Below are positions 59,801 to 64,000 of a stretch of DNA of 64,000 nucleotides, in pieces. Each line of letters starts with the position of its first letter. Position 1 is the first letter of the stretch. The notes under the pieces are model-generated. The model ran no database searches and was not told the DNA's origin. It saw only the letters and a program-made list of their open reading frames with translations. This DNA is from Papilionanthe hookeriana x Papilionanthe teres. Taxonomy: Eukaryota; Streptophyta; Magnoliopsida; Asparagales; Orchidaceae. Where the stretch lies: assembly GCA_022702705.1 (NCBI GenBank), contig CM040428.1:90474933-90538932 (forward strand), given 5' to 3'. The position numbers and the translations under genes were made by a program.

Positions 59801-62800
59801 ATTAGGTCAATGGGGTGGTCATTAGGTCAGAAATTAACGATTTTGACCAAAGTTGACTTTTTGGTCAAAAGTTGACATAATTGGTCAATGTGTTGGAAAT
59901 TTGGTCTCGAATTGACCATTTTGACCAAAGATGACATTTTGGTCAAAAGTTTACCAATTGGGTCAATGAGTGGTCATTGGATAAAAAATTTACCATTTTG
60001 ACCAAAATTGACTTTTTGGCTAAAGTTGACCTATTGGATCAAGGGCGGTCATAAGGTCAAAAATTGACTATTTTGCTAAAAATTAACTATTTTGTCAAAA
60101 GTTGGTCTATTGGGTCAATGTGTTTGTCTTTAGATCAAGGATTGACCATTTTGACAAAAGTTGACTTTTTGGTCAGAGATTGACTTATTGGGTCAATAAT
60201 TTGTCATTAATTAAAAAATTGACTACTTTGACCAAAATTGACTTTTTGGTCGAAATATGACCTATTGGGTTAATGGGTTTGACATTGGGTCAAGGATTGA
60301 CCATTTTGACCAAAGTTGACTTTTTTTTCGGAGATTGACTTAATGGGTCAATAATTGGTCATTAATTCAAAAATTGACAGTTTTGACCAAAATTAACTTT
60401 TTGGTCAAAAGTTTTCCTATTAGACCAATGGGTTGGTCATTGGGTCAAGGATTGATCATTTTGGCCGAAGTTGACTTTTTAGTCAAAAGTTGACTTATTG
60501 GGTCAATGGCTTTTTCATTGGGTCAAGTATTGACCATTTGACCAAAGTTGATTTTTGGGTCAGAGATTGACTTATTGGGTCAATAATTGGTTATTAATTT
60601 AAAAATTGACTATTTTGACAAAAATTGACTTTTTAGTCAAAAGTTGACATATTGGGTCAATGAGTTGGTCATTGGGTCAAGGATTGACCATTTTGACCAA
60701 AGTTGACTTTTTGGTCATAGATTGGCTTACTGGGTCAATAATTGGTCATTAGGTCGAAAATTGACTATTTTGACCAAAATTAATTTTTTGCTCAAAAGTT
60801 GAACTATTGGGTCAATGGGTTTGTCGTTTGGTCAAGGATTGACCATTTTGACCAAAGTTGACTTTTTGGTCAAAAGTTGGCCTATTGGTTCAATGAGTTG
60901 GTCATTGGGTCAAGGATTGACCATTTTGACCAAAGTTGACTTTTTGGTCAGGGATTAACTTATTAGGTCAATAATTGGTCATTAGGTCAAAAAATTGATA
61001 ATTTTGACAAAAATTAAATTTTTGGTCAAAAGTTGACCCATTGTGTAACCGGGGTGGTCATTGGGTCGAAATTTGACCATCTTGACTGAAGTTGACTTTT
61101 TGATCAAAAGTTGACCTATTTGGTCAATAAGTTGGTAATTGGGTAAAAAATGACCATTTTGACCGAAGTTGTCTTTTTGGTCAAAAGTTTTCCTATTAGG
61201 TTAATTGGTGGTCCTTAGGTCAAAAATTGACAATTTTGACCAAAGTTGACTTTTTAGTCAAAGGTTGACCTAATGAGTCAATGCGTTTGTCATTGGGTCA
61301 TGGATTGAACATTTTGGCCAAAGTTGACTTTTTGGTCAGAGATTAACTTATTGGGTCAATAATTGGTCATTAGGTAAAAAATTGACTATATTGACCAAAA
61401 TTGAATTTTTGGTCAAAAGTTAACTCATCGGGTCAACAGAGAGGTTATTGGGTTAGAAGTTGACTTTTTTTGACCAAAATTGACTTTTTGGTCAAAAGTT
61501 AACTTATTAGGCTAATGGGTTGTCCATTCGTTCAAGGATTGATCATTTTGACCAAAGTTGACTTTTTGGTCAAAAGTTGATCTATTTGGTTAATGGGTTA
61601 GTCATTGGGTCAAGGATTGACCATTTTCGCCAAAGTTGACTTTTTGGTCAGAGATTGGCTTACTGGGTCAATAATTGGTCATTAGGTCAAATATTGACTA
61701 TTTTGATAAAAATTGACTTTTGGTCAAAAGTTGACCTATTAGGTCAATGGGTGGTCATTAAGTCAAAAATTGACTATTTCGACCAATGTTGACTTTTTTG
61801 TCAAAAGTTGACCTATAGGTCAATGGGTTTGTCATTAGGTCGAGGATTGACCATTTTAACCAAAGTTGACTTTTTGGTGAGAGATTGACTTATTGGATCA
61901 ATAATTAGTTATTAAGTCAAAAATTGACACTTTTAACCAAAATTGAATTTTGGTCAAAAGTTAACCCATTCGGTCAACGGGGTGGTCATTGGGTCAGAAA
62001 TTGACCATTTTGACCAAAGTTGTCTTCTTGGTCAAAAGTTGACCTATTTGGTCAATGAGTTGCCAATTAGGTTAAGAATTGACCATTTTAGCCAAATATG
62101 ACTTTTTAGTCAAAAGTTGTTCTATTGGGTTAATGGGTTGGTCATTAGGTCAAAAATTGACCATTCTGACCAAAGTTGACTTTTTGGTGAAAAGTTGTCC
62201 TATAGATTGAATGGGTGGTCATTTGGTCAAAAATTGACTATTATGATTAAAATTAACTTTTTGGTCAAAAGTTGACATATTGGGTCAATGGGTTGGACAT
62301 TGGGTCAAAAATTAATCAATTTGACAAAAGTGGACTTTTTGCTCAAAAGTTGACTGTTAGATCGATGGGTGGTCATTAAGTCAGAAATTAACTATTTTGA
62401 CCAAAATTAACTATTTGGTCAAAATTTGACCTATTGGGTCAAATGGTTTGTCATTGGGTCTAGGATTGACCATTTTGACCAAAGTTGACTTCTTGGTCAG
62501 AGATTGACATATTGGGTCAATAATTGGTCATTATGTCAAAATTTGATTATTTTGACCAAAATTAATTTTTTTTGTCAAAAGTTGAGCCATTGTGTCAACG
62601 GGGTGGTCATTAGGTCAGAAATTGACCATTTTTACCAAAGTTGACTTTTTGGTCAAAAGTTGACATATTTGGTCAATGTGTTGGTCATTGGGTCAAGGAT
62701 TAACCATTTTGACCAAAGTTGTTTTTTTGGTCAAAAGTTGACCTATTTAGGTCATTGAGGCGATCATTAGATCAAAAATTGATCTATTGGGTTAATGGGT

Positions 62801-64000
62801 TGGTCATTGGGTAAAAAATTGGCCATTTTGACTAAAGTTGACTTTTTGGTCAAAAGTTGACATATTGGGTCAATGGGTGGTCATTAAATAAAAAATTGAT
62901 TATTTTGACCAAAATTAACTATTTGGTCAAAAGTTGACCTATTAGGTCAATGGGTTTGTCATTGGGTCTAGGATTGACCATTTTGACCAAAGTTGACTTT
63001 GTGGTCAGAGATTGACTTATTGGGTCAATAATTGGTCATTAATTCAAAAATTGATTATTTTGACCAAAATTGAATTTTTGGTTAAAAGTTGACCTGTTAA
63101 ATTTAATGGGTTGGTCATTGCGTCGATGATTGATCATTTTGACGAAAGGTGACCTTTTGGTCGAAAGTTTACTATTAGGTCGATGGGTTCGATCATTGGG
63201 TCGAGGATAGACCATTTTCACCAAAGTTGACTTTTTGGTTAGAGATTGGCTTCTTGGAGTCGATAATTGGTCATTAGGTCGAAAATTGATTATTTGACCA
63301 AAATTGATTTTTTGTCGAAAGTTGATATATTGGGTTAGTGGGTTGGTTATTGGGTCAAGGATTGGCCATTTTGACCAAAGTCTTTTTGGTCAAAAGATGA
63401 CCTATTGGGTCAATGGGTTGGTCATTGGTTTAAGGATTGACCATTTTGACCAAAGTTGACTTTTTGGTCAGAGATTGACTTATTGGGTCAATAATAGGTC
63501 ATTAGGTTAAAAATTGATTGTTTTAAAAAAATTAATTTTTTTTGTCAAAAGTTGACCCATTGGGTCAACGGGGTTGTCATTAGGTCAGAAGTTGACAATT
63601 TTGACCAAAGTGACTTTTTGGTCAAAAGTTAACCTATTTGGTCAATGAGTTGGTAATTGGGTAATGAATTGACAATTTTGATCGAAGATGACATTTTAGT
63701 CAAAAGTAGACCTATTGGGTTAATGAGTTGGTCATTGGGTCAAAAAATGACCATTTTGACCAAAGTTGACTTTTTGGTCAAAAGTTAATCTATTGGGTCA
63801 ATGGGTGGTCATTAGGTCGAAATTGACTATTTTGACCAAAATTGACATTTTGGTCAAAAGTTGACTTATTGGGTCAAGGGATTTGTCATTAGGTCAATGA
63901 TTAACCATTTTGACCAAAGTTGACTTTTTGGTCAGAAATTAACTTATTGGGTCAATAATTGGTCATTAATTCAAAAATTGACTATTTTGACCAAAATTGA
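56845..64000 (+). repeat. Satellite array resumes, continues past the window end
   Basis: Same 78-bp monomer and same orientation as the left array, starting at ATTGACCTATTGGGTCAATGG. Variant monomers include those of the left arm (CAACGGGGTGG, TTGGTAATTGGG, CATTAATTCAAAAATTG, AGATTGGCTTACTGGGTCAA) in similar order, and a CpG-rich patch occurs at 63100-63320. It runs to the last base, so its right edge is unknown. Confidence 0.97.

Noticed and set aside
4165..64000. TGACC/AGGTCA half-sites as nuclear hormone receptor elements
   Set aside because: The motif matches that half-site, but plants lack nuclear hormone receptors; the WRKY W-box is the relevant reading.

Overview
This is plant nuclear DNA, almost certainly heterochromatic. 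Four things point that way: a Ty3/gypsy element of the Athila type whose primer-binding site matches the 3' end of plant tRNA-Asp, a very long AT-rich satellite array, plant-type ALKBH9/10 (RNA N6-methyladenosine demethylase-like) pseudogenes, and the absence of any intact gene. The species cannot be read from the sequence.

Layout. (1) 1-4136, minus strand: the 5' part of a decayed Athila-like retrotransposon. Reading in element sense (right to left) it has an LTR of about 1.72 kb with a clear TATA box, a tRNA-Asp PBS, a leader with a (TA)n run, a gag broken by frameshifts, and the start of pol with an aspartic-protease domain that runs off the window. (2) 4165-44335: a tandem array of a roughly 78-bp monomer built from alternating TTGACC and GGTCAA half-sites about 10 bp apart. 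Variant monomers form a higher-order repeat of about 465 bp. Several older segmental duplications are visible, and one recent tandem duplication of about 5.45 kb (31511-36955 and 36956-42404). (3) 44336-45600 and 48911-50221: two diverged copies of an apparently intron-free ALKBH9/10-like pseudogene plus a shared downstream tail, separated by 3.3 kb of the same satellite. The neighbouring satellite was duplicated along with them. (4) 50222-56844: a non-satellite, non-coding island that continues from the second ALKBH copy. It contains an 88-bp minisatellite, a kilobase with almost no G on the plus strand, a TATA-like box, and an AT-rich tail. (5) 56845-64000: the same satellite again, in the same orientation.

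No functional protein-coding gene is present. The many short open frames inside the satellite are products of its 78-bp (26-codon) period. The points most worth following are the helically phased, W-box-saturated satellite, the capture and co-amplification of an RNA-demethylase sequence inside it, and clustered TCGA-rich patches that look like either assembly or basecalling error or localised conversion. All similarity statements are from reading by eye; no alignment or database search was run.
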